Origin: Erwinia sp039023475
GTDB taxonomy: Bacteria; Pseudomonadota; Gammaproteobacteria; Enterobacterales; Enterobacteriaceae
DNA: 64,000 nucleotides
Direction of reading: 5' to 3'
Assembly: GCF_039023475.1 (NCBI RefSeq)
Contig: NZ_JBCHVB010000008.1
Coordinates: 124,001 to 188,000, forward strand
Shown in pieces: positions 53,772 to 62,946 of this stretch; positions within the stretch are counted from its first letter, which is position 1, and each line of letters opens with the position of its first letter. The position numbers and the translations under genes were made by a program. Under the pieces are notes generated by a model, which saw only the letters and a program-made list of their open reading frames with translations, had not been told where the DNA came from and searched no databases.

Positions 53772-55384
53772 TAATTCCATGATGCCGAGACTTCAATGGT
53801 CCCCTGAGCACTAACCACCCCATCCCAGTAGCCACCGTCAAAGGTTTTCTGTGTTACGGGATCGTCCATAGGGAACTTCAATATTAGCGGTGTTTGCCAG
53901 ACTGACAGATCCGTAGACACCGTACTACTCTGTTTAACCCACTCGCCAGCACTGGTTGACGGAGGCGGAACAGCAATAGCGTTGCCGGTACAGTTGTGGG
54001 CATAGCTCGTCTGACTAAGTCCGACCAGCACGTTGCCCGGTACCGGCACCTCTATCGCGCTGGCCACGCCCGCTCCGCTGAACAGACAGTAGTCCTGACC
54101 GTTCATTGCTTTACTGGGCCCCGTTACCCGGACGCTGACGGCCACTGCCGGATCTTTTGAACTGGTGTAAATGGTATAAGGAATGGAGATCGGCGTTGCC
54201 GTGCCCACCTTCCCTTTACCGCTTCCGCCCAGGCCGCTTGAGTCCAGGCTGTAGTCCGGGTTATCTGGCTTAATTTCGATACTGTTAGCAAGCGGAGTAA
54301 TATTGATGCCGTTACCCGGATGGAAACAGAAATCAGCCCCCAACTGCGCCATCGGTTTGCTCAGACAAAGCGTGGCAATATCGGTCAGGTTAGCGGCGTT
54401 CCCCTGCAGAGCAACCGCTTTGATAAAATCATCAGGAAAAAACATTTTCAGGCTGGCACTGCCACCGCTTTTGGCTGGCTGCTGCAGGAAACTGTCAGCA
54501 AAAGTGGCAGGCGTGCCGACACTTCCGTTTGAAAGCGTATACCAGACATTTTCATCAAAGGTCAGGGAGACATTTAGCCCTTTACTCTGAAACTGGGTCA
54601 GCAAGGCGTTAACCTGTGAAACGCTCATCGACAGCGTTCCGGCATAAGGCGTTACCGAGCCCCCCTGGTAGGTGTAGGTCATCACATCACAAAGTTGTCC
54701 TTTAAGTGCAATGTACTGATATGACGTGCAACGCGTACCGGTAACGCCAGTTTGCAGGGTGACCTCGCCAGTGATTGGATCGACCGAGAATCCCAGTTTT
54801 GCCGTGTTATCCAGTTTATAATCACCTAATTTTTGCAGGATATTGTTCTGCGATGAGGCGGGTGTCGTTGTCGAACTGGTGTAGGGCGCCGTGGTTGCAG
54901 TTACTGATTGCCCTACACCAAGCCCCAACAAATAGCTGTACAGGCTTTCACTCAGCACCAGACCGGTAAAACCAAACTGACCGCCAAGTGGGTTATAAGG
55001 AACCGTCATCTGAGTACTGCTGACGCTAACCGGCGCTTTGTAACCCATACCAGAACAGCTGGTACAAGTAGTACCCCGGAAGCCAACATCGCTAAAACCC
55101 GTGAATCCATAGTGCCAGGTCAACTCATCGGTCCAGCCGCTGACGCCCGAGCTGGTTGACGAAACGGGAACATAAGTGGCAACCGTCAGCAATCCGCTAT
55201 CGCTCAGGGAAGGGTAAGTCACCGATCCGATCAGCTGCTCTCCGGCCCCTGCATTCAAGCTATAAATCGCGCTGCCGTTGGCGCTGCCCGCTGTATTATC
55301 ATTGTTGATCGCGATATAAGGCAGCGTAACGTCAGCCTGCACCCCTGCCGAAATCAGCAGCAGGCTAAGAGCCAGCTTTTTCAT
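53771..55384 (-). CDS. ecpD: ECP fimbrial tip adhesin EcpD-like
   Basis: A 537-residue secreted protein (EcpD of E. coli: 547) with a signal peptide (MKKLALSLLLISAGVQA) and a Ser/Thr/Gly-rich mature part. The C-terminal half resembles the pilin-type domain that joins the pilus shaft, ending in GTIEVSASWN, like the end of the EcpA pilin. Cysteine pairs are spaced for disulfides. The gene overlaps the usher gene by 20 bases. In E. coli EcpD is the polymerised tip adhesin. Confidence 0.85.
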   Translation of the reverse strand: MKKLALSLLLISAGVQADVTLPYIAINNDNTAGSANGSAIYSLNAGAGEQLIGSVTYPSLSDSGLLTVATYVPVSSTSSGVSGWTDELTWHYGFTGFSDVGFRGTTCTSCSGMGYKAPVSVSSTQMTVPYNPLGGQFGFTGLVLSESLYSYLLGLGVGQSVTATTAPYTSSTTTPASSQNNILQKLGDYKLDNTAKLGFSVDPITGEVTLQTGVTGTRCTSYQYIALKGQLCDVMTYTYQGGSVTPYAGTLSMSVSQVNALLTQFQSKGLNVSLTFDENVWYTLSNGSVGTPATFADSFLQQPAKSGGSASLKMFFPDDFIKAVALQGNAANLTDIATLCLSKPMAQLGADFCFHPGNGINITPLANSIEIKPDNPDYSLDSSGLGGSGKGKVGTATPISIPYTIYTSSKDPAVAVSVRVTGPSKAMNGQDYCLFSGAGVASAIEVPVPGNVLVGLSQTSYAHNCTGNAIAVPPPSTSAGEWVKQSSTVSTDLSVWQTPLILKFPMDDPVTQKTFDGGYWDGVVSAQGTIEVSASWN

Positions 55385-57953
55385 TTAATTCTTCTCCTTT
55401 AACCGCAGATTGTTGCCAGACATAGCTACCCTGGTCGCACTGGACATCGCCCAGCCAGAGCGCACCGTCAGTCGACGTGATATTCAGCGTCAGCGCACAG
55501 ACGCTGTCGTCGCCGGTGGCGATGTTAAGCTGCGGATGATTTCTGTCGATGTCGATCACAAAACGACCGTCGGCACCGCTCTGCGCCAGACCAAAACGGT
55601 TTTTGATTTCCCGGTTGGCGATAGCCTGCCCGTTCTGGCCCACAAGACGACCAAATACCGTGACGATCTTTTTCACCTGCGGCTGCATGTAAATCACATT
55701 ACCGGGATAAACCGACACGGTCCTTCTTCCACCATCGACAACGTCATAGCTGTCGAGGGTGTCGGCGTTATTCAGGATTTCCATGCGGTAATTTGCGTAT
55801 GGTGGCAGAGAGATAAAGTTTCGGTTGCCCTGAAGCTGGTGCTGAGTTCCGTCAATATCGAGGGTCAGTTTCTCACCACGTTCCAGCCCGGTATCAATTA
55901 GCAGCCCCGCACTTTCGCGCCCTTTCCCGGCACCGATATGCGTACCGGACCAGCCCACGGAACCCTGACTGGTCAGGGTGGCATTCCAGCCACTTGAGTT
56001 ATCGGTCTGGTAGCTGAGGGAGTTGCGGTTAAACGGCGAATCAAAATCAACGGTCGCTCCGCCTGCGACTTCGCGTTCCACATCACCACTGAACGATTTC
56101 GATACGTTAGCCGATACGCTTTTCAGGGTATCGCCGTCGAAGTTATGCGTCGCATCAAGATTCATAGCCGTACCGGTCTCCCGCGAATGCGATACGCCCA
56201 CAGAGATGGCATTGCCCAGCGGGATCGAGAAGTCGAGCATCACGTAGCGCTCACGATCGCTGTAATGGGTGGCACCGTAAGTATTGTCGTTATAGCCAAT
56301 CCCGGTACGCAGCCGTACGGAACCATAGCGACCGGCGTAAAGCCCCTGCGAATAATCCAGGCGCCGACGTTTGTAACCGTAAATAGCATCACGGTCTTCA
56401 GTCCAGCTGATCACGCCACCAGAGGCCGGGCCAATAGAAGGAAGGTTGATCGAAACTCCCCAGGTATTTCCCCGGGTTTCATACAGCGAGAGAAACTCGC
56501 CGCTGTGCAGCCTGCTATGGCTGTACCAGACATTGCCGATACCTTTGGGCAAGCGCAGATTTCCGCCGTAGTTGCCTCGCCAGGATCCGTCGGTGGCACT
56601 CATTCCCTGCATATTCAGCGACAGCCACTGCGTGATATTGCTTGATGCCCACAGTTCACCTATCGCCTGTTCACGCAGCATATAAGATGAGAAACTCCAG
56701 TCGACAAAGCCCTGGCTTTTACCCACGGAAACCCCGACCAGCGACATCATTTCCTTTTCGGAGTCTGAATCAAGGACGCGGACATTTTTGTTGTATTCGT
56801 CTGCACGGTAACGGTAATGATACAGGCGGTCGCGGTTATAGGCGCCGCCCCACATTTGCCAGCGCAGCCCGTCCGTTACGTTGGAAGAAAACGGCTTGTT
56901 GATTTGATAGACGCCGTTAGAAATCACGCGGCCGCCACTCACTACTTCAACCTGAACGCTGTAAATACCAAAAGGCAGCGTGGAGGTATCCAGTTCATGG
57001 CTACCGACAGAGAAGCGCTGAATGCCAATCAGGTTGCCATCACGGCGAATGCGCGCCTCACCAGCGGCAGGAAAGAAAACCACCACGGGAGTTAACGACA
57101 ATGCGCCATCACGCTTACGCGAATTGGCAGCATTACCAAATGAGAATCCATAAATTTCGCCGCCGGTCAGGGCGCTGACGGTGGCGACTGACTGCATGTT
57201 CCAGCTGTCCAGCATCCCCGCTGCGTAGCGTAAACCTTTATAATCCCGCTCCCACAATGCGGCGTTAATACGCCCATCACGGTCGGAAGACAGGCTATTT
57301 CCCGAGTAGGCAGAACCGTTTAACAGCAGATGGTCGACGCCTACTGAGGTGGTAGAATTGAAGTTAAGATAGCCGGAGTTGCGCGTCATTCCCTGTGAGC
57401 TTTTGGTGGTATATCCCCCAAAATCATAGGTAAGCGTCCCGCTGGGTGTGCGGCTGGTAGGCGCATCGACGTCATATTCGCGCGGACGGATCACCGCGCC
57501 AAAACCCTGCTCACCCACATGCAGAATCAAACGCATCTGTTTCGCATCCAGAGAAAACCAGGCTCCGGGAGAAACGGATAAATGCATCTGGTCGTCAAAC
57601 GTTTTATCGCCAAGACTATCCAGTTGTTTGATCATCGAATCGGAAAGTCGGACAGAGTTGTCCCCATCCTCCGTCATGTGAACAGCGCGAAGGCCCAATC
57701 GATTCTGCGAGGCAAATAGCGTCGCTTTACCGATTTGCACATATTTATCCGGTGCGGAGAGTGACGCTTTCTCTTGTTGGTTATTATCCAGTAAAACAGG
57801 TAATTCAAGCCCGCTTTGCAACATAGCGTAAAGCGCAGCAGGAAAACGATAACCCGCTAAAATATAAGATCCCTGCCCTGTTGACTCTGCCAGTGCTGGT
57901 GTCAATGGCATCACCAGCAACGAGAGTGCGGAGATCATAATCCGCTTCTTCAT
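55365..57953 (-). CDS. ecpC: ECP fimbrial usher EcpC-like
   Basis: An outer-membrane usher of the alpha/ECP class, 862 residues with a signal peptide ending near ALA. The central part is a beta-barrel with many alternating aromatic strands (about 170-640); the C-terminal part holds carboxypeptidase-like domains (GRLVGQNGQAIANREIKNRFGLAQSGADGRF, read in parts). It assembles the pilus from chaperone-subunit complexes. It lies 29 bases after ecpB. Confidence 0.92.
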   Translation of the reverse strand: MKKRIMISALSLLVMPLTPALAESTGQGSYILAGYRFPAALYAMLQSGLELPVLLDNNQQEKASLSAPDKYVQIGKATLFASQNRLGLRAVHMTEDGDNSVRLSDSMIKQLDSLGDKTFDDQMHLSVSPGAWFSLDAKQMRLILHVGEQGFGAVIRPREYDVDAPTSRTPSGTLTYDFGGYTTKSSQGMTRNSGYLNFNSTTSVGVDHLLLNGSAYSGNSLSSDRDGRINAALWERDYKGLRYAAGMLDSWNMQSVATVSALTGGEIYGFSFGNAANSRKRDGALSLTPVVVFFPAAGEARIRRDGNLIGIQRFSVGSHELDTSTLPFGIYSVQVEVVSGGRVISNGVYQINKPFSSNVTDGLRWQMWGGAYNRDRLYHYRYRADEYNKNVRVLDSDSEKEMMSLVGVSVGKSQGFVDWSFSSYMLREQAIGELWASSNITQWLSLNMQGMSATDGSWRGNYGGNLRLPKGIGNVWYSHSRLHSGEFLSLYETRGNTWGVSINLPSIGPASGGVISWTEDRDAIYGYKRRRLDYSQGLYAGRYGSVRLRTGIGYNDNTYGATHYSDRERYVMLDFSIPLGNAISVGVSHSRETGTAMNLDATHNFDGDTLKSVSANVSKSFSGDVEREVAGGATVDFDSPFNRNSLSYQTDNSSGWNATLTSQGSVGWSGTHIGAGKGRESAGLLIDTGLERGEKLTLDIDGTQHQLQGNRNFISLPPYANYRMEILNNADTLDSYDVVDGGRRTVSVYPGNVIYMQPQVKKIVTVFGRLVGQNGQAIANREIKNRFGLAQSGADGRFVIDIDRNHPQLNIATGDDSVCALTLNITSTDGALWLGDVQCDQGSYVWQQSAVKGEELNEKAGS

Positions 57954-57982
57954 GTGATTCCCTTCCTGTCTCAGGCGTATTC

Positions 57983-58651
57983 TTACTGCAGCGGAATAAA
58001 GTGTTCAATATCCCACAGCCCAACATGCGAACCCTTCGCATGCAGATCGACTTGCTGGAATGCGTGTGTTTTTCCTGGCATAACGTAAAAAAGCTCACGA
58101 CAGTCTTTTTTCTTTTTATCCTGACAGTCGCCGATAGCCGTTATACGAAATGAGACATTACCTTTATTCACCACTCCTTGCGGCGTCAGGGCGTACTGAA
58201 GGTTTTTTTCACGAGGCTGGACGACAAGGATGGTACTGATAACGGCTTTGGCCTGAGCCATCGCATACTTTCCGCTGTCCTGATCGCCCTCGTCACTGAT
58301 AGGTTCATCAGTAAAGGTAAGGCGGTAATACCTTTCCTGCGTATCCTGTTTCCCCTGATACCAAAATTTTATAATATTTTTTGAGTTACCTGGCATCATC
58401 AGCTGTGAAGGCGATGAAAGCAGCTCTTCCGCAGAATCATAGGGAATTATTTTTCCTGAACTCAATGGTGAATCAATTCGGTCAACGCGCACGGTAATGA
58501 GCCGCGCCATTTCAGACTCATTTTTAATTTCTTTAGCGATTAATTGTTTTTCTGCAGGAATAATAGTGGTAATGGTACCGACATTAATGGCCTGCGCGGC
58601 CAGAGGCATCAGTATGAATACTAATGCCATGAAAAAACCTTTGGCGGGCAT
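57983..58651 (-). CDS. ecpB: ECP fimbrial chaperone EcpB-like
   Basis: A 222-residue periplasmic chaperone, exactly the E. coli EcpB length. The signal peptide ends at AQA. Shared segments with E. coli EcpB include the MARLITVRVDRIDSPLxxGKII pattern, FWYQGKQDTQERYYRL and VMPGKTHAF, and the C-terminal FIPLQ. It stabilises subunits by donor-strand complementation. Confidence 0.92.
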   Translation of the reverse strand: MPAKGFFMALVFILMPLAAQAINVGTITTIIPAEKQLIAKEIKNESEMARLITVRVDRIDSPLSSGKIIPYDSAEELLSSPSQLMMPGNSKNIIKFWYQGKQDTQERYYRLTFTDEPISDEGDQDSGKYAMAQAKAVISTILVVQPREKNLQYALTPQGVVNKGNVSFRITAIGDCQDKKKKDCRELFYVMPGKTHAFQQVDLHAKGSHVGLWDIEHFIPLQ

Positions 58652-58673
58652 AATAATTCCTTTATATAAATGC

Positions 58674-58699
58674 CCGGCCAGAGAGCGCTCTCTGGCCGG
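58674..58699. repeat. 26-bp perfect palindrome between ecpA and ecpB
   Basis: The whole interval is self-complementary, GC-rich and sits between the major pilin and the chaperone gene. It can form a strong hairpin that protects or terminates the ecpA message, so that pilin is made in excess. No T run follows. Confidence 0.8.
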
Positions 58700-58722
58700 T
58701 ACGTTTCCCTTCCGGAGGTAGC

Positions 58723-59349
58723 TTATTCGCTCCAGGTCGCCCGGAACGCCACCGCGACTTCACCCTGCCACAAACCGTCAGGCAGCTTGTCGAAAGTCGT
58801 TGCGGTAGTACCGTCAGTAGTGGCTTTTTTCACTTCAAACTTGAAGTTGTCACGCGCAGTCAGTTCGGTATCTGCAACAGCACCAGCAGACTGAGTCAGG
58901 GTCCACAGGCCAGAACCACTGCCGATATCCTGAGCAGAGTCAACCAGGGTGGTCCAGTTAGCGGTTGAACCAACGCCGGTGGTTCCGCCATTAGAAGAAC
59001 CGAGTTCGTTACTACCGAAGTAAGCACCCACACTCAAAGTACTGTCACCGCCAACCTGACGCAGGGTGTTGTTGCTGTCATCTACACGCGCTTCCAGTTT
59101 AAAACCGGTTGCGGTGGAGTGGTCGCCACGGATTGCGACATCAAAAGTACCGGTATCCTGGTTAAACGCCTTAAGATTAGAAGTATATTTGAACTGCAGC
59201 GCACGCATAGGCGTAACAACCAGTTCACTCTGGGTGTCCTTCGTTGCTTCAGCCTGCCAGATAGCGCTGGCATCTGCTGTGGTGGCAGCAAATGATGAGC
59301 CGGAAGCCATGATCCCCATTGCTGCTACTGAGAGTAACAACTTATTCAT
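58723..59349 (-). CDS. ecpA: ECP major pilin EcpA
   Basis: A 208-residue pilin precursor (195 in E. coli). The signal peptide ends near SSFA. The match to E. coli EcpA/MatB is clear: KDTQSELVVTPMRALQFKY, FNQDTGTFDVAIRGD and the end LPDGLWQGEVAVAFRATWSE. It is the shaft subunit of the E. coli common pilus type. AAGGA lies eight bases upstream of the ATG. It is the first gene of ecpABCDE; the ecpR regulator that precedes it in E. coli is missing. Confidence 0.94.
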   Translation of the reverse strand: MNKLLLSVAAMGIMASGSSFAATTADASAIWQAEATKDTQSELVVTPMRALQFKYTSNLKAFNQDTGTFDVAIRGDHSTATGFKLEARVDDSNNTLRQVGGDSTLSVGAYFGSNELGSSNGGTTGVGSTANWTTLVDSAQDIGSGSGLWTLTQSAGAVADTELTARDNFKFEVKKATTDGTTATTFDKLPDGLWQGEVAVAFRATWSE

Positions 59350-59669
59350 ATAGTAATTCCTTTTGCAATTAGCATTGTTGCAATAATCGTAAACCTGATT
59401 ATTTATCCATATCCATACTTACACCCAGCCTTGAAGGCACAAACTAATCCATGCATGGTGAAAGCGAGGCGATAGTAGGCGAAGGAAAAACAGTGAATCC
59501 AATGAATTCTTACATATTAAAAATTATTAAAAAAAGAGAAGTCGCTGAAACGATAGTTTAATTGCGATTCACAAAAAACCTTTATAAAAATCATCACCTG
59601 TAGAATTTCCATTCAAAAAACACAACGAAAAATATGTTCTGAAGGATGCGCTGCAACTCTACTTCATTT
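59350..59669. promoter_or_regulatory. ecpA upstream region
   Basis: About 320 AT-rich bases that must hold the ecp promoter. I see no gene and no operator I can name. Confidence 0.4.
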
Positions 59670-59894
59670 TCAGTTTAGGGTTCTTTTACTCGCGCAATAT
59701 GGACGCGGCACTACGCGAAGGGCAGGAAACTGTTCCGGACTGATACCGCCACATGCACTGTGGCAACACCAGCAATGGTCATTACATTCGATATAATTAA
59801 ATAGCATCGTCCGCATCACTTCCTGGCTAATAAAGCGCTCGCCAGGGGTACTTTCTTCAGCGGACTGGAGAAGCTTCCAGCACAGTATTGTCAT
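59670..59894 (-). CDS. Possible small Cys-rich protein
   Basis: A 74-residue frame starting ATG 59894 with AGGAG eight bases upstream, a good ribosome site. It contains a tight cysteine cluster (CNDHCWCCHSACGG), reminiscent of a metal site, but has no homologue I recognise. It points towards ecpA and could be the first gene of that operon or chance. It lies next to an IS remnant, which lowers confidence. Confidence 0.35.
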   Translation of the reverse strand: MTILCWKLLQSAEESTPGERFISQEVMRTMLFNYIECNDHCWCCHSACGGISPEQFPALRVVPRPYCASKRTLN

Positions 59895-59973
59895 AACAGC
59901 CGCTCCTGGCACTCATACCTGTACGCAATTCATACCGTTTCAGCAGAGTTCGAAATCCGTTGAATAATATTGA

Positions 59974-60200
59974 CTACCGCAGCCGGTGCGAACAATCTCT
60001 TTTACGGCCATTTTGCCGCCGTAGAATCGCATTGCCCGCCAGCCGTACCGTCATCCGCGATGACATGGACCAGCCAGACGATCGTACGCGGCCCCTGTCA
60101 ATAATAACTGCAAGATAGAGCCAGGCATGTCGTGCGCAGACAGGTGATAAGTAATGCGGAGCAGCCAGACGGCGAATAGACTTCAGGCTCATTCTATTGA
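59974..60200 (-). mobile_element. Remnant of IS3-family transposase OrfB
   Basis: The minus strand encodes WLYLAVIIDRGRVRSSGWSM and then SSRMTVRLAGNAI, matching the DDE catalytic core of IS3-family OrfB (WLYLAVVIDLxSRRVVGWSMSSRM). Everything around it is lost: no start, no end and no terminal repeats are seen. Confidence 0.65.
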
Positions 60201-60653
60201 AGCTATCTCCCGCAGACTCAGGGAGTATCAAATCATTGCATTGCCTTTCTTTTGAAGTTCCATTCTGCACGGGGCATATGACTCACTTATTTATGAATTA
60301 CTATGCATGGCCGCCTGTAAAAAAGTGAAAATATAAATTAAGAAAATAACACCTTGGAAAATATTTATTATATTTTTAACCAGAAAATATAGAAATAGAA
60401 AAATAATGAATTCATAATAATCAATAAAAAATTACCTTATCTTTTAACCTGGGTTTTCTTAATTATAAAAAAGCAAGATAATAACAACCTGATGTTTATT
60501 CTTGATTTTCATTACTGACAAAGCCCCATCCCTTCTGGCAACATTTGAATAACCACAATCGATATGGTAGTTTAAGCCATCATTTGAGACGCCAGTCCTT
60601 ATTCTCAAAATGAAAAGTGACTTACATCAGGGTTACAATAAGGAAATACAAAA
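60201..60653. other. AT-rich region upstream of the membrane regulator
   Basis: About 450 strongly AT-rich bases with no gene seen. They contain the promoter of the 60654 gene. The base composition, unlike the backbone, fits horizontally acquired DNA and likely H-NS binding. Confidence 0.45.
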
Positions 60654-61421
60654 ATGGTTTATACTATTAACGGCACAGTTATATTTAACTCCGTTAAACA
60701 TACTATTGTGTCTTGCCAGCACGGTTCAGGAAAGGAATGTAAGCTTAACCAGCCGGCTAGTCGCTGCCTTTTATTGCTGATACAAAATAATGGCAAGACA
60801 ATTTCTCAGGAAAAATTTATAGATGAAGTCTGGCGTAAGAAAGGAATGGAAGTCGCTGTAAACACCTTTTATCAGAATATATCAATATTACGTAAGGCGT
60901 TAAGAAGTTGCGGTTTAGATCAGAGGGTTGTTATCACGGTGCCAAAGAAAGGGATTATGCTTCATGCCGAAATAGAAGAGCAGTCAGAGTCCAACAGTAT
61001 TGAGCCCAGCATAGAAAACGTAGATACATCACAGGGTGTGATAAGAATAAAAAGAGGAAAATCACAAATCAAAACAATCTACATTGGATCGATCATTTTA
61101 TTATTGTTATTACTCAATACGTTGCTTTTCTTTTTTTTCATTCATAAAGATGTTCCATCACATTATCCTGAATATCGATACCAGATGCTGTTTAACGGCT
61201 GCAAGTTATATACAAACACAAACAGGATGATATATAAAATTAAGGAGATAGAAAAGCTGAATGATGTGCTTAATTGCCAGAATTATGCTTTTGTCTACCT
61301 GACGCTGTACACCTTTAGCAGCCAAGCCTCCCTGCTTATGTGCTCCAGCGAACTCAGCACGGCAGGAGCAAAATCGTGCTACATAAAATTTATCAAAGAG
61401 TCGGATTTTAATCTGCCCTGA
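60654..61421 (+). CDS. ToxR/CadC-like membrane transcriptional regulator
   Basis: A 255-residue one-component regulator. An OmpR-type winged helix (about 28-105: NQPASRCLLLLIQNNGKTISQ ... VVITVPKKGI, read in parts) is followed by a linker, one membrane helix (142-162, nearly all Ile/Leu/Phe) and a periplasmic domain of about 90 residues with four cysteines. Low GC compared with the backbone. It may sense the envelope and control the ecp operon, which lacks EcpR; that link is inference from position. Confidence 0.85.
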   Translation: MVYTINGTVIFNSVKHTIVSCQHGSGKECKLNQPASRCLLLLIQNNGKTISQEKFIDEVWRKKGMEVAVNTFYQNISILRKALRSCGLDQRVVITVPKKGIMLHAEIEEQSESNSIEPSIENVDTSQGVIRIKRGKSQIKTIYIGSIILLLLLLNTLLFFFFIHKDVPSHYPEYRYQMLFNGCKLYTNTNRMIYKIKEIEKLNDVLNCQNYAFVYLTLYTFSSQASLLMCSSELSTAGAKSCYIKFIKESDFNLP

Positions 61422-62036
61422 ATGTCTGACAGTCACTGTCGATAATTTTTTTGTAAGGATTCGCTGGCCCCGGCTGGCGAATGCCGGAATTACATAGGTT
61501 AATAAAAGGTATTTATTATGCCTGTGATTCTGGTCATAACTAACCATTCCGCGGTTTTTTCGCCGCCAAAACGCTTGATTGCCGCTGGCTGATACGCTAT
61601 TTAAATCACGACCGGATGTATGATTATGGCGTGTCCAATGCCAGTTATCCCCAATTACGGCTGGAGCATATTTAGGATCAGGATCACAACTGACATAACT
61701 CACTGACGGTGTATTTAACCTTGAGAGCAGTTCAGGAATTTTTATAGCTATGCAGCCGGAACGGTTGCGGTTCAGATCAGGGTGCTTGCAGGTTTTTTTG
61801 ATTTATCTTTGCTGATGGGCGCTTTGGGTTGTCCTGCTTGTGATCCTTAACCTCCTGTGGATTGCTTCCCTAAAACTGCATGGATTTCCCGATATAGCAA
61901 TAGCTTTCGTGTTGGATGCTATAGACCTGACTCTATAACTGCTGTTAATCTGGCACTGATGCTTAACCCTCTGGTCTGCCAGCTCTTTGATAATCCTCAT
62001 CATTACACTGGAAATCATTTTCTTCAGGGAGTGAAT
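61422..62036. other. Decayed region between the two regulators
   Basis: These 615 bases hold no intact gene. Broken plus-strand frames starting at 61518 (MPVILVITNHSAVF) and resuming in another frame (LDCRWLIRYLNHDRMYDYG) look like the beginning of a response-regulator-like protein split by frameshifts. The reading is short and uncertain. Confidence 0.35.
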
Positions 62037-62774
62037 ATGTTTTCTGTTTTCAGTAAAAATAACACTTTAATAAAAATATTAAAAAGCTATATTGAAAGAA
62101 AAATTCCAGCCCTGCAAAATCAGCAATACGCTTATCTGACTTTCAGAAAAAACGACCCTTCAGATGTGCTCATTATTTCTACTTACCCAGAAGAATGGGT
62201 TGAACTTTATCTTAGACATAGCTTCCAGCTAACTGACCCCGTCATAATTAAGTCACTCAGGCAATCATCTCCCTTTGCATTGCATGACAACATTACACTT
62301 ATGGCGGAAAAATTTTTTTTACTCTCTGAAAAATTCAACATAATCAATGGAATAACCTTCATCCTGCATGATCATCACAACAGCCTTTCTTTATTATCAA
62401 TTGCATTTAATAATAATGTAAACCTTCCTACTGAAAAACAGATCGTCGCTAACTTCGGGTTTATACAGCTGTTATTAATAGATATCAACGCACAAATGTA
62501 CAAACTTATTGAATCGACTACTTCAACCTCTTTAATTAATAAGGATAAATTGAATAAACCTATTTTTACCGCCCGCGAGAATGAGGTACTCTACTGGGCC
62601 AGCATGGGGAAGACCTATATAGAAACTGCCTTCATCCTTAATATATCCCTCAGCACTGTCAAATTTCATATGGGGAATATTGTTAAAAAGCTTAGGGTCA
62701 CTAACGCCCGGCAAGCCATCAGACTCGGCGTCGAACTTAATCTTATCAGGCCAGCAGTATCAGCATTCGGATAG
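62037..62774 (+). CDS. LuxR-type regulator with autoinducer-binding-like domain
   Basis: A 245-residue regulator. The N-terminal domain keeps several of the LuxR/TraR ligand-pocket residues (Trp54, Tyr58, Asp67, Pro68, Gly105), but the tryptophan expected near residue 82 is replaced (SPFALHDN). The C-terminal GerE helix-turn-helix (about 178-235) reads TARENEVLYWASMGKT and STVKFHMGNIVKKL. The ATG at 62037 with AGGGAG upstream is used; the frame extends further upstream without support. No luxI-type gene is in the window. It may read acyl-homoserine lactones made elsewhere, or none. Confidence 0.85.
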   Translation: MFSVFSKNNTLIKILKSYIERKIPALQNQQYAYLTFRKNDPSDVLIISTYPEEWVELYLRHSFQLTDPVIIKSLRQSSPFALHDNITLMAEKFFLLSEKFNIINGITFILHDHHNSLSLLSIAFNNNVNLPTEKQIVANFGFIQLLLIDINAQMYKLIESTTSTSLINKDKLNKPIFTARENEVLYWASMGKTYIETAFILNISLSTVKFHMGNIVKKLRVTNARQAIRLGVELNLIRPAVSAFG

Positions 62775-62946
62775 ACTATATGGTATGAGGATATAAAGCG
62801 GCATAAGATATCTGGCTTATATCATGAACAGGCAATCAATACGTATCCCGATGCTCAGAATATGGCTACTTTATATGCCCCTTCCAACATAAATCCGGTA
62901 CCGCTTTGCGCATCCCGGATGCATAAGAATTCATGGCGCTACCACA

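Noticed and set aside
61206..61703. 165-residue minus-strand frame overlapping the ToxR-like gene
   Set aside because: More than a third is antisense to the well-supported regulator, and the remaining part is not recognisable.
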